The notes under the pieces were generated by a model that was not told the origin of the DNA, did no database searches, and saw only the letters and a list, made by a program, of their open reading frames with translations. Positions 36,073 to 45,139 of a stretch of 64,000 nucleotides of DNA are shown in pieces. Positions within the stretch are counted from its first letter, which is position 1; each line of letters starts with the position of its first letter. A program made the translations under genes and the position numbers. The DNA comes from an uncultured Flavobacteriaceae bacterium (GTDB taxonomy: Bacteria > Bacteroidota > Bacteroidia > Flavobacteriales > Flavobacteriaceae), in assembly GCA_913020295.1 (NCBI GenBank), contig CAJWAA010000013.1:1-64000 (forward strand), written 5' to 3'.

Positions 36073-37011
36073 TTAGAATATTCTAGGTGAACGAAGCGCG
36101 GATCTTAGAGCAGGGATCAAATCAAAGCGCAACATAATTTCGTGGGTAGCATGGTTATTACTTATCACATTTCCCAATGCTGAAGTATTATAGGAATATC
36201 CTAAAGATATACTTTTATTGATATTTACACCGGCAATCAGTCCAAATCCACCCCCAAATTCATTGCTTGGAACTCCTTTTTCCAGCGTAGATCTTATTTG
36301 CGGACCAATCCAAAAAAGCTTGCTATATAATATGAGGATACTCAAATCGTAGGCGAAAGCAGCATCCTGGGTATGCTTGAACAAGGTACTGGGTTTTGCC
36401 TCAAAACTATCTGAAATCTTTAGCAGTCCTCCCAAGATTGCATAATAATGCTTTTGTGTGTTGAAATTTTCGTTCTCTATAAACCAAGGCACTGAAAATC
36501 CAACATACCACCGTGGCAGGTGATAGTAGAGCCCAAAACCTATATTAGATAAAAACTTTCCTTCATCATCAAAAGAAAAAGCTAAATCGTTAGGCGTATT
36601 AGTTTCAATGATGTTTTCATCGAAATTAAAATTAGTCATTCCTATTTTAATACCAACAGCCAGGAATGCATCATTAATTGAAAGGTGATAGGCCAAATCA
36701 ATACCCACTCGACTAATGTTCGTCGGTCCAATTCTGTCATTTACACCGGAAAATCCGAAACCAATGTTTTTGGAAGTCATTTTATGATTGAAAGTAAAAG
36801 CCTGAGATTCAGGGGCACCAGGAAAATTCATCCATTGGGTTCTATGAAGTATTGCAAGTTGTGTATAATCTTTGGAACCAACATAGCCAGGATTTAGACT
36901 TTGGTGATTGAACATATACTGCGAGAATGTCAACTCTTGTTGTCCTTTAAGGGTTGAGGTAATACATAAAAGTATCAAAAAACCGATAAAAGAAGAAATG
37001 GTCAATTTCAT
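36073..37011 (-). CDS. PorP/SprF family type IX secretion system membrane protein
   Basis: A 312-residue outer-membrane beta-barrel. The signal peptide is followed by QELTFSQYMFNHQSLNPGYVGSK, shortened here to QYMFNHQSLNPGY, which is the hallmark of the PorP/SprF family. In Flavobacterium johnsoniae SprF is required for surface display of the adhesin SprB. It is divergent from the giant type B cargo gene and followed by the OmpA-SPOR gene, so it is likely the dedicated outer-membrane partner of that cargo. Confidence 0.95.
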   Translation of the reverse strand: MKLTISSFIGFLILLCITSTLKGQQELTFSQYMFNHQSLNPGYVGSKDYTQLAILHRTQWMNFPGAPESQAFTFNHKMTSKNIGFGFSGVNDRIGPTNISRVGIDLAYHLSINDAFLAVGIKIGMTNFNFDENIIETNTPNDLAFSFDDEGKFLSNIGFGLYYHLPRWYVGFSVPWFIENENFNTQKHYYAILGGLLKISDSFEAKPSTLFKHTQDAAFAYDLSILILYSKLFWIGPQIRSTLEKGVPSNEFGGGFGLIAGVNINKSISLGYSYNTSALGNVISNNHATHEIMLRFDLIPALRSALRSPRIF

Positions 37012-37156
37012 GGAAATAAATATATTAAATAATTAATATGATATTTAAAACCCCATTGTGAACATAGATAATAAAACGTGTTAGTTTTAAATTACAATTT
37101 TAATCAGTAATTTTAAAAGGCTGCCCCAAACCATTAAAAAATGATAAAATTATTAA

Positions 37157-40100
37157 ATGAGGGTTGTTTTTTTTAGGAATTTGTTTTCCTTAATGGGCCT
37201 GTTTGCTGTTCAATTCCTTTTTGCTCAGCTAAGTAAGGTTCACTATATCCCACCCATTGCCGCTCACGGAGCGGTAAATTCAAATGCATATCCTCTCGAT
37301 CAGTATATTTACATTTCTACACCTTCAAATAATGATATAAATTATTCAATCACCCCCATCGGAGCCGCATTTAGTAGTATAATTTCAGATGTTGTCTCTA
37401 ATTCATCTCCAAATGTACATTCAATAGGTTCTGGACCTACCAACTTTGCAATTGTAAATTCACAATTTTATGGAGGTAGGATTATCGATGATAAAGGATA
37501 TATAATTACTGCAGATTCTCCCATATATGTTGCTTTGAGACTCAGAGCAAGCAGAAGTGGTGATAGTTCACCTGATCAAGCTGGAGCATTGGTAAGTAAA
37601 GGCTTGTCTGCATTGGGAACTTCTTTCAGATCTGGAACCTACACAAGTCAGAATCCTGGAGCCAATAACAGTAACTCCAATTATTTAAATTTTGTCTCAA
37701 TGATGGCAACTGAAAATAACACCCAAGTTGTGGTAGATAATTTGGATAAAGCTTTGGACTTGGCTGGTATTGCCTCCCCCGGTGGTACAGGAACATTTTC
37801 ACAAACTTTCACTTTGGATAAGGGGGAAACCTATCTAATTGCTGCAGAGGCTGAAAACGCCATTGCTAACAGAGATGGATTAATAGGTATTTCTATAGAA
37901 TCAGACAAACCCATTGTAGTTAACAGTGGGTCTGCTAATGGAAGTTTTCATAACGGAGGAGGTAGAGATTACGGAATTGACCAACTCGTTGGTGCTGACA
38001 AAATAGGAAATGAATACGTTTTTGTTAGAGGCAGTGGATCAGATGGATGGGAGAATATTCTAGTAGTAGCTCACGAGGATGATACTGATATTTACCTGGA
38101 TGGGGATTTATCACTTGTATTTGCCAATTTAGCTAAAGCTGGAGACTATGTTTTAATTGAGGGAAATGAATATAGAAATGGAGGATCAAATAGAACACTA
38201 TATGTAAGTACATCAAAAAATGTTTATGCTTGGCAGGGTATTGGTGGAACAACCAGTGAGGCTAACCAAGGAATGTTTTTTGTTCCTCCACTTTCCTGTC
38301 AAAGTCAGGGTGAAGTTAACAATATTCCTTTTATTGATAAAATTGGAACAGCTAATTTCCCAGGATTTGTAACCATTGTCACTAATCAGACAGCATCTGT
38401 TACTTTTTCAGACGATGCAAATACTAATAGATCTCTAGACGATTTAAGTTTTGATGGTGGCGTTAGCGTTACAGGTCCAGAGCTTGTATCAGGTGTTAAT
38501 TATAAAGCCTATATTATTGAAGATCTAAAGGGAAACGTTTCCATTTATTCAACAGAAGAACTTTATTGTTCATATTACAACCAAAATGGTCTTGCAACCT
38601 CAGGTGGTTTTTACTCTGGTTTTATTTCAGCTCCAGAAACAATTATTGAGTCACCTGTTTTAAGTGGAGAAGTATGTTTGCCCAACGTGCAATTGAGAGC
38701 ATCAGGTTTGGATGTATATGATAGCTTTAAATGGTTCTATAATGATGGGAGTGGTTATGTAGATATTGGAGTTAGCATAAACCCTTATTTACCAAGTGCC
38801 CCGGGGTCCTACAGAATTAGAGCTGAAAAAACATGTGATGGGGTTATAACAAATGTAGCGTATTCCAAACCAGCCGTGGTGAGTAATTGTCCACCAGATT
38901 TTGATGGTGATGGTATAAATGATAATATTGACTTGGATTTGGATAATGATGGTATACTAAATGATTATGAATCTCTTGGGGATTATCAACTTGACATTTC
39001 TGATCTCAACGATCCCTTGATTATACAAACATCAACTATAACTATTGGAGGAGCATACACAGTCTCAAGTGTAATTGCCTCCGATAGTTCTATCATTCAA
39101 AATGGAATTGGAGAAATTACCTCTTCTCTAGCCTCTGGTGGGAATCAAAACCAAATGGAGTGGAACTTTAATGATCAAGTAAATTTTAAATTAATTCATA
39201 GCCTTACTAATAATCATTCATTTTTGGATGGCGAGTCGTTTGTCATATCAACAAGTTCAGTAAGCCAGAGTATCTCCCTATTAAATCCAAATAATGATTT
39301 ATTGGTTGACACCAACTTTGATAATGACTACGAAAGTGGCCTTACCCTTCATTCCTCAAATGAAATAAGGTTCAGGTTTAATAGCTCAGTTACAACAAGT
39401 CCCACTTTTTCGTTTTTAGGTCAAAATATGAATAACCTTACTCTAACTCATGTTAACAGTGGAGTAACGACTTCAGTTTTTAATTGGAATTTATTATTAC
39501 ATCAAAATTTCTTAGATACTGATGGAGACGGTACCGCTGATTTCTATGACCTTGAAAGTGATGGTGATGGTTGTTCAGATGTAATTGAAGCAGGTTTTAC
39601 GGACAGCGATCCTGTACCTGACGGAATTTTGGGAGCTTCTCCTGTTACGGTAAGTTCTTTCGGGCTAGTTGCTGGTTATGATGGGTATGTTGTGCCAAGA
39701 GATGCTGATCTCTCTGGAATCTATGACTTTCAGGAGGTGGGAAGCGCGGCTTTGGCTACTAACATCATTACACACCCCAATGTACAAGGTATTTGTTTAG
39801 GGGGTAGTGCGAATTTTGAAGTACAAACTGATCTATCTCAACCCGTTTTACAATGGCAAATATTTGATGGGACCGATTGGATTGATTTGAGTGACGATGG
39901 AACATACAGCAATACTAACTCCTCTGTAATGACAGTAACTCCTGCAGATAATTCATTAGATAACACCTCCTATCGTGTTACTGTGGCCAAAAGAAATTAT
40001 CTGTGCAACCCTGTTATTTCTGATATAGCTTTGCTCAATATGGAACCTCCAAAAGTTTTTACTGTAGAACCGGGGTTATTTAACCTAAGTGAGACGGATT

Positions 40101-43100
40101 CCTCTACTTTATTTAATATTACACTTAATGAAGCACCTACCTCTAATGTGATTTTGGATATATCCAATCCTGATATTACTGAGGCAATAGTTTCCCCTAC
40201 TCAGGTAACCTTCACTCCTGCCAATTGGAATGTTGCTCAATCTGTTTCTATAATACCTATGGAAGACGGACTCTTGGATGGTGACCAAATCATTTATCCC
40301 ACTGTTTCGGTCAATGTTGGCTTGACCCAAAACTGCTTTACTAATGCCGAAGCAAAGACAGTTACATTATCGATTTTGGACGTAAATTCGGCAGGATTTG
40401 ACATTGTTGTTTTGGACAACATTTCAAGTGAAAATGGAGATGAAGCTTCTTTCTCTATAAAACTGTTATCTAAACCATCAGGTATTGTGAGACTTGACTT
40501 ATCCTCGAGTGACCTGACCGAGGGACAGTTAGGAATTGACTATGTTGAGTTTAATCCTTTTAATTGGGATTCCCCCCAAACGATAATAGTAACTGGTTTA
40601 CCTGATCCTATACCGATTAAGGATGGTAATATTGCTTATCAAATAATTACTGGAAATGTCAGTTCAACTGATGCTAATTATGATCTATTAGAGGGTAATT
40701 CGGTTGACAATGTTGATTTTATTAATCAAGATAATTTAGGTCCAGGAATTGAATTGACCGTTGTAGGTGGATCACCAGTAACAGATGAAAATGGGAGTTC
40801 ATTTGTCGTTCAGTTTAATTTACTTTCTCAACCCTTTGGTGGAGCTGACGTAACCTTTGGATTGTCAGTTTCTGGAGATCCGGGAGAAGTATCACTATCA
40901 GCATCATCAGTTACCATCTTAAATGCAGATTGGAACAAACCCTTTAATAATCAAATTACTATAACAGGTCAGGATGACGCATTGATTGATGGAGATATTT
41001 TCTTGGTTTTAGAAACTGCTGACCCCAGCTCAGCCGATATGGTTTATGATAATTTGGAGGAGTTTGATATAGCAGATTTAATCTTTCGAAATTTAGACAA
41101 CGATCAGCCTGGATTTTCTGTTGGAGCTATCTCAAACAATCTGAGTGAAAATGAAAATATAGCTAGTTTCACTGTTGTTTTGGATATCAAACCTAATAGT
41201 GATGTCTTTATGAATATTAACTCTAATGATGCTGGAGAAGTTAGTGTAGATTCAAATTCCCAACAGTTACAATTTACTCCAATGAATTGGAATATTCCTC
41301 AAACGGTTTTGGTATCAGGAGAAGATGATATGGTCATTGACGGAGATCAGCTAACTAAAATTATAGTATCAGTCGATAATGGATCCGACCCCAATTTTTT
41401 GACCGAGCCCTCCCAACATCTTGATGTAATCAATATTGATAATGATAATGCCCAAATCATCATAGATACGATTGATCAATTAAGTGGCGAGGATGGTTCG
41501 TTAGCAAGCTTTTCGGTTCGCCTTAGTGCTGTCCCCTCTGCGCCAGTCGAGGTTAACTGGGCAAGTTCTAATATCAACGAGGGCGACCTTTCAAGTTCTA
41601 CAATCGTATTTTCAACTACCAATTGGAATCAGCCACAAGTCATTACGGTCAGTGGTATTGACGACCTAATTCCCGTCAATGACGGTGCTATTAATTATAA
41701 TATTTTTGTCACTGCTATTTCCAGTACAGATCCTAATTTTGGGAACATTATTCCTGCAAGTATAGCTAACGTACAAATGATAAATCAGGACAATGATTTT
41801 GCTGGAGTGTTGGTCCATCTAATAGATAAAGACAATCAAACCAATGAAAATGGTGATCAAGTTAGGGTTGGTTTTTCACTAAATACAATGCCCATGGGTG
41901 ATGAAGATGTTACTTTACCTGTTGTTCTCCAAAATAATGTTGATGAGATAGCTTTATTAGAAACAGAGATCATTATCGAGAACCAATATTGGGATGATCC
42001 AACGTCCAATATACTCACACTTTATGGTTTGGATGATTTTTTATTAGACGGAAATCAGCAAGTAAACTTTGTAACAGGAGATCCTAAGTCTGTTGATTCA
42101 GCTTATGACCAATTGAACGACTCCTCAGTGGCAGATTTGATTTTGGTTAATTTAGACAATGATTTTCCAGGAATTCTCCTAAGTGGTGCAATAATTCCAA
42201 TGATTCCCGCTGAGTCTGGAAATGTTACTACCACTTACAAACTTTCATACCCCTTGAGTGAATCAAACTCTTCAACGATTTTATCAATTAAATTGAATGC
42301 TCAACCCAATGCCAATGTTATTATTAGTTTTACAATTCCCGATCCTACTGAGTTAGCTCTAAATAAAGCTTTTTTGACCTTTACCCCCCAGAATTGGGAT
42401 GATCCTCAACCCATAACTCTTATCGGAGTAGATGATTACCTTTTTGACGGTGATATTTTGACCAACCTATTAATTTATGTTGATCCCTCAAGTACTGATC
42501 CTGATTATTTGACTGCTGATTTAATTACTGTTGATTTAATAAATCAAGACAATGATATAGATTATGATAATGACGGTCTACATGAAGTCTTTGACAATTG
42601 TCCTCTCGAATTTAATCCTGATCAAATAGATATAGACGGAGATGGTATTGGAGACATTTGTGACGCTGATATTGACGGAGATGGCGTGACAAATGCTCAA
42701 GAAGCTTTAGATATGACCGATCCTAATGATAACTGTGATTTTTTTAATGATAGTATAAGCCTAATAATTACATCTGATCTCGATTGTGATCAAGATGGTG
42801 TACCAAACGATATTGACCTAGATGATGACAATGATGGCATTTTGGATACAGATGAAACATACGACGATTTTGATTCTGACGGAATTGCAAACAACAGGGA
42901 TTTGGACAGTGATGGAGATGGATGTTTTGATGTTAAAGAAGCAGGATTTGAAGATCCAGATCAAGATGGAATACTAGGAAGCAGTCCAGTGGAGGTTGAT
43001 GCTTTGGGTAGAGTCATCTCAAATTCTGGTTATGTTACAGCTCAAGATAGGGACAACTCCGGTAAATTAGACTATTTAGAATTACCGAGAAGTCCAAAAT

Positions 43101-43681
43101 TTTTAATGCAACCACCATCTTCAATGATTGTCATTCCTCATGAAGATATGAAACTAACAATAGATATTGAGAATAGCCAAATGTTTGATATTCAATGGCA
43201 AATTTTGGAACCCTTTGCTACACAATGGCAAGATTTGGTAACATCTGAAGCATTTACGGGGATTGATTCCGAAAATTTAGTTTTACTTAACCCAAAAGAA
43301 TCATTGGTAGAATCCAAGATCAGAGCTGCAATAAGCTCAAAAAACTTTTCCTGTGATCAATCAAACTTTTCACAAGAAACAACTCTCAGATATCAATCTC
43401 TGAATATACCAAATGCTTTTTCACCAGATAATGACGGAGTAAATGATAACTGGGTTATAGAGGGGTTGGGGCAATTTCCTAATCACGACCTCAGGATTTA
43501 CTCTCGTTGGGAGACCCTTATTCTTAGCGAGGCTCCATATCAAAACGATTGGAATGGTGAATCAAGAACTTCCTATTCCAACTCGCATGAACAAAATTTA
43601 CCAGAGGGGACGTATTTTTACATTTTAGATTTAAGAAATGGACAGACGCCTTTAAAGGGTTTTATATATTTGAAAAGATAA
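37157..43681 (+). CDS. Giant T9SS-exported adhesin with type B sorting domain
   Basis: A 2174-residue secreted protein. After the signal peptide (FLFAQ) comes an IgGFc-binding-like region (about residues 60-450), an Ig-like domain, and calcium-binding thrombospondin type 3 motifs (DFDGDGINDN, about 581-605). An EAGF cassette (about 795-860) and an Ig domain follow. Seven beta-sandwich repeats of 110-130 residues (about 964-1800) then form an ABCABCA pattern. A second TT3 block (about 1800-1930), a second EAGF cassette and an Ig domain lead to a C-terminal type B sorting domain (IPNAFSPDNDGVNDNW, about 2082-2174). The type B signal implies T9SS export, as for SprB. The divergent PorP/SprF gene supports this. 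Ligand unknown. Confidence 0.93.
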   Translation: MRVVFFRNLFSLMGLFAVQFLFAQLSKVHYIPPIAAHGAVNSNAYPLDQYIYISTPSNNDINYSITPIGAAFSSIISDVVSNSSPNVHSIGSGPTNFAIVNSQFYGGRIIDDKGYIITADSPIYVALRLRASRSGDSSPDQAGALVSKGLSALGTSFRSGTYTSQNPGANNSNSNYLNFVSMMATENNTQVVVDNLDKALDLAGIASPGGTGTFSQTFTLDKGETYLIAAEAENAIANRDGLIGISIESDKPIVVNSGSANGSFHNGGGRDYGIDQLVGADKIGNEYVFVRGSGSDGWENILVVAHEDDTDIYLDGDLSLVFANLAKAGDYVLIEGNEYRNGGSNRTLYVSTSKNVYAWQGIGGTTSEANQGMFFVPPLSCQSQGEVNNIPFIDKIGTANFPGFVTIVTNQTASVTFSDDANTNRSLDDLSFDGGVSVTGPELVSGVNYKAYIIEDLKGNVSIYSTEELYCSYYNQNGLATSGGFYSGFISAPETIIESPVLSGEVCLPNVQLRASGLDVYDSFKWFYNDGSGYVDIGVSINPYLPSAPGSYRIRAEKTCDGVITNVAYSKPAVVSNCPPDFDGDGINDNIDLDLDNDGILNDYESLGDYQLDISDLNDPLIIQTSTITIGGAYTVSSVIASDSSIIQNGIGEITSSLASGGNQNQMEWNFNDQVNFKLIHSLTNNHSFLDGESFVISTSSVSQSISLLNPNNDLLVDTNFDNDYESGLTLHSSNEIRFRFNSSVTTSPTFSFLGQNMNNLTLTHVNSGVTTSVFNWNLLLHQNFLDTDGDGTADFYDLESDGDGCSDVIEAGFTDSDPVPDGILGASPVTVSSFGLVAGYDGYVVPRDADLSGIYDFQEVGSAALATNIITHPNVQGICLGGSANFEVQTDLSQPVLQWQIFDGTDWIDLSDDGTYSNTNSSVMTVTPADNSLDNTSYRVTVAKRNYLCNPVISDIALLNMEPPKVFTVEPGLFNLSETDSSTLFNITLNEAPTSNVILDISNPDITEAIVSPTQVTFTPANWNVAQSVSIIPMEDGLLDGDQIIYPTVSVNVGLTQNCFTNAEAKTVTLSILDVNSAGFDIVVLDNISSENGDEASFSIKLLSKPSGIVRLDLSSSDLTEGQLGIDYVEFNPFNWDSPQTIIVTGLPDPIPIKDGNIAYQIITGNVSSTDANYDLLEGNSVDNVDFINQDNLGPGIELTVVGGSPVTDENGSSFVVQFNLLSQPFGGADVTFGLSVSGDPGEVSLSASSVTILNADWNKPFNNQITITGQDDALIDGDIFLVLETADPSSADMVYDNLEEFDIADLIFRNLDNDQPGFSVGAISNNLSENENIASFTVVLDIKPNSDVFMNINSNDAGEVSVDSNSQQLQFTPMNWNIPQTVLVSGEDDMVIDGDQLTKIIVSVDNGSDPNFLTEPSQHLDVINIDNDNAQIIIDTIDQLSGEDGSLASFSVRLSAVPSAPVEVNWASSNINEGDLSSSTIVFSTTNWNQPQVITVSGIDDLIPVNDGAINYNIFVTAISSTDPNFGNIIPASIANVQMINQDNDFAGVLVHLIDKDNQTNENGDQVRVGFSLNTMPMGDEDVTLPVVLQNNVDEIALLETEIIIENQYWDDPTSNILTLYGLDDFLLDGNQQVNFVTGDPKSVDSAYDQLNDSSVADLILVNLDNDFPGILLSGAIIPMIPAESGNVTTTYKLSYPLSESNSSTILSIKLNAQPNANVIISFTIPDPTELALNKAFLTFTPQNWDDPQPITLIGVDDYLFDGDILTNLLIYVDPSSTDPDYLTADLITVDLINQDNDIDYDNDGLHEVFDNCPLEFNPDQIDIDGDGIGDICDADIDGDGVTNAQEALDMTDPNDNCDFFNDSISLIITSDLDCDQDGVPNDIDLDDDNDGILDTDETYDDFDSDGIANNRDLDSDGDGCFDVKEAGFEDPDQDGILGSSPVEVDALGRVISNSGYVTAQDRDNSGKLDYLELPRSPKFLMQPPSSMIVIPHEDMKLTIDIENSQMFDIQWQILEPFATQWQDLVTSEAFTGIDSENLVLLNPKESLVESKIRAAISSKNFSCDQSNFSQETTLRYQSLNIPNAFSPDNDGVNDNWVIEGLGQFPNHDLRIYSRWETLILSEAPYQNDWNGESRTSYSNSHEQNLPEGTYFYILDLRNGQTPLKGFIYLKR
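40048..42557 (+). repeat. Seven beta-sandwich repeats in an A-B-C-A-B-C-A pattern
   Basis: Within the adhesin, residues about 964-1800 are seven units ending in variants of N(Q/L)DND. Units 1, 4 and 7 share FTP-x-NW and an (I/L/F)DGD core with a short linker. Units 2 and 5 share ASFS, EG-x-L and IP followed by a (K/N)DG core. Units 3 and 6 share ENG, an (I/L)DG(D/N) core and the ending Y-D-x-L followed by ADLI. The pattern means that a three-domain block of about 350 residues was duplicated. Alignment was by eye. Confidence 0.75.
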
Positions 43682-43703
43682 TTATATATACTCTTATTTT
43701 AGT

Positions 43704-44087
43704 ATGAAAAATTATTTTTGGCTTTTTCTCTCCGTTATTTGGAGTGGATTAATTCTTTACCTTAGTTTTTTTAACCCAATAAGTGATAATTCAAGTAACC
43801 CTTGGTTTGAAAACCAAGATAAAGTTGGACATCTTGTGTTTTATGCTGTGTTTAGTTTTATTTTAATCAAAATGTTCAGTTTAGAAATTATAGTCAAAAA
43901 TTCTATTGTATCAGGAGCTACCGTAGCATTCATTTTTGGTGTCCTTATTGAATTTTCCCAACATTTTTTTACCCTCGATCGCGATGGTAATTTTTTGGAT
44001 GTTTTTGCAAATTTTTTGGGAGTTCTATTTCAAGTGATATTGATCAATAGCTTTCCAGATTTTTTTTATCACCATACAAAAAAATGA
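43704..44087 (+). CDS. VanZ-like family membrane protein
   Basis: A 127-residue protein with four hydrophobic helices. The motif DKVGHLVFYAVFSFIL after the first loop and IEFSQHFFTLDRDGNFLDVFANFLG are characteristic of the VanZ family. Vancomycin resistance is a role of one member only; the function of the bacterial VanZ-like proteins is otherwise unclear. It lies 22 bp after the adhesin and overlaps the epimerase gene by 4 nt. Confidence 0.88.
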   Translation: MKNYFWLFLSVIWSGLILYLSFFNPISDNSSNPWFENQDKVGHLVFYAVFSFILIKMFSLEIIVKNSIVSGATVAFIFGVLIEFSQHFFTLDRDGNFLDVFANFLGVLFQVILINSFPDFFYHHTKK

Positions 44088-45139
44088 TATCACAAATTAA
44101 ATTTCATAAAGTATTATTAAAAAAAAAATTCCCCCTAGCCATCAGTCGTGGGGTAAAAGGAGATTCACATAATCTTTTCTTATCCTATCAAAAAGACGGA
44201 TTAATAGGATGGGGAGAAGCTGCTCCCGGTAAAAATGAAAATGCTGAAACAGTGGAAGAAATTCAGAATCAGCTAGAAGCTTTTCTTGAGCATGGGATCG
44301 AATCCAAAACTACTGAAGAACTAAACCAAACAGCAAAACAAATGGGAATAGCTCCATGTGCTTACGCGGCTCTTGATATCTCACTTTGGGACTGGAAAGC
44401 CAAAAAAGCTAAATTACCTTTGCATCAACTTTTAGGTTTCCCACAACCCACTGTTCCCACTTCACTTACGCTTGGTATCATTCCCCCAGAGCAGGTCCGA
44501 GAGAGAGTACAATTGATGTTCAAAAACTCCTCTGCAAAAGCATTAAAGATTAAACTTGGCTCTCCTCTGGGAATCGAAGCTGATCAACAAATGTTTTCGA
44601 AAGTACTTGAAAGCGTTAAAAAATATCAGCTCAAAATTAGAGTGGATGCTAATGGGGGTTGGTCCACAAAAGAAGCTATCTTCATGATGAAATGGTTGGC
44701 CACAAGGGGGGTAGAATACATCGAACAACCCTTGGAGGAAGGGCAAGAATCCGAGCTTCAATATATCTATTCTAATCGTCCACTGCCAATCTACATTGAC
44801 GAATCTTGCAGATATGCTGAAAATGTAGGCAAATGGGCCAACTATATTGATGGTATCAACATGAAATTGATGAAATGTGGTGGAATCACTGAAGCCCTGC
44901 TTATTATTCGCAATGCTAAAAAATATAAACTTAAAACAATGATTGGTTGTATGAGTGAATCTTCAATTTCTATAGCTGCCGCAGCAGCTCTTTCCGGAGT
45001 AATTGATCAAATAGATCTGGATTCTCAATATAATTTAGTGCCTGACCCTGCTTTGGGGATTCAATTGATCAACGGTGTCACCACTCCAGACTTCGTTCCC
45101 GGACATGGCGCAAAACTTAAACCTGAATACCATGCTTAA
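44084..45139 (+). CDS. Enolase-superfamily dipeptide epimerase / N-acyl amino-acid racemase (DgcA-like)
   Basis: A 351-residue mandelate racemase/muconate lactonizing type enzyme. The catalytic KxK is in ALKIKLGS (about residue 160), the metal ligands are in RVDANGGWS, IEQPLEEG and IYIDES, and the opposite lysine is in INMKLMKCGG. Members epimerise L-Ala-D/L-Glu dipeptides. In marine bacteria a related protein, DgcA, racemises N-acetyl-D-glutamate together with a DUF1611 partner (DgcN). The overlapping downstream gene is a DUF1611 protein, so either function is possible; I favour D-glutamate or muropeptide-derived substrates. Confidence 0.88.
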   Translation: MISQIKFHKVLLKKKFPLAISRGVKGDSHNLFLSYQKDGLIGWGEAAPGKNENAETVEEIQNQLEAFLEHGIESKTTEELNQTAKQMGIAPCAYAALDISLWDWKAKKAKLPLHQLLGFPQPTVPTSLTLGIIPPEQVRERVQLMFKNSSAKALKIKLGSPLGIEADQQMFSKVLESVKKYQLKIRVDANGGWSTKEAIFMMKWLATRGVEYIEQPLEEGQESELQYIYSNRPLPIYIDESCRYAENVGKWANYIDGINMKLMKCGGITEALLIIRNAKKYKLKTMIGCMSESSISIAAAAALSGVIDQIDLDSQYNLVPDPALGIQLINGVTTPDFVPGHGAKLKPEYHA

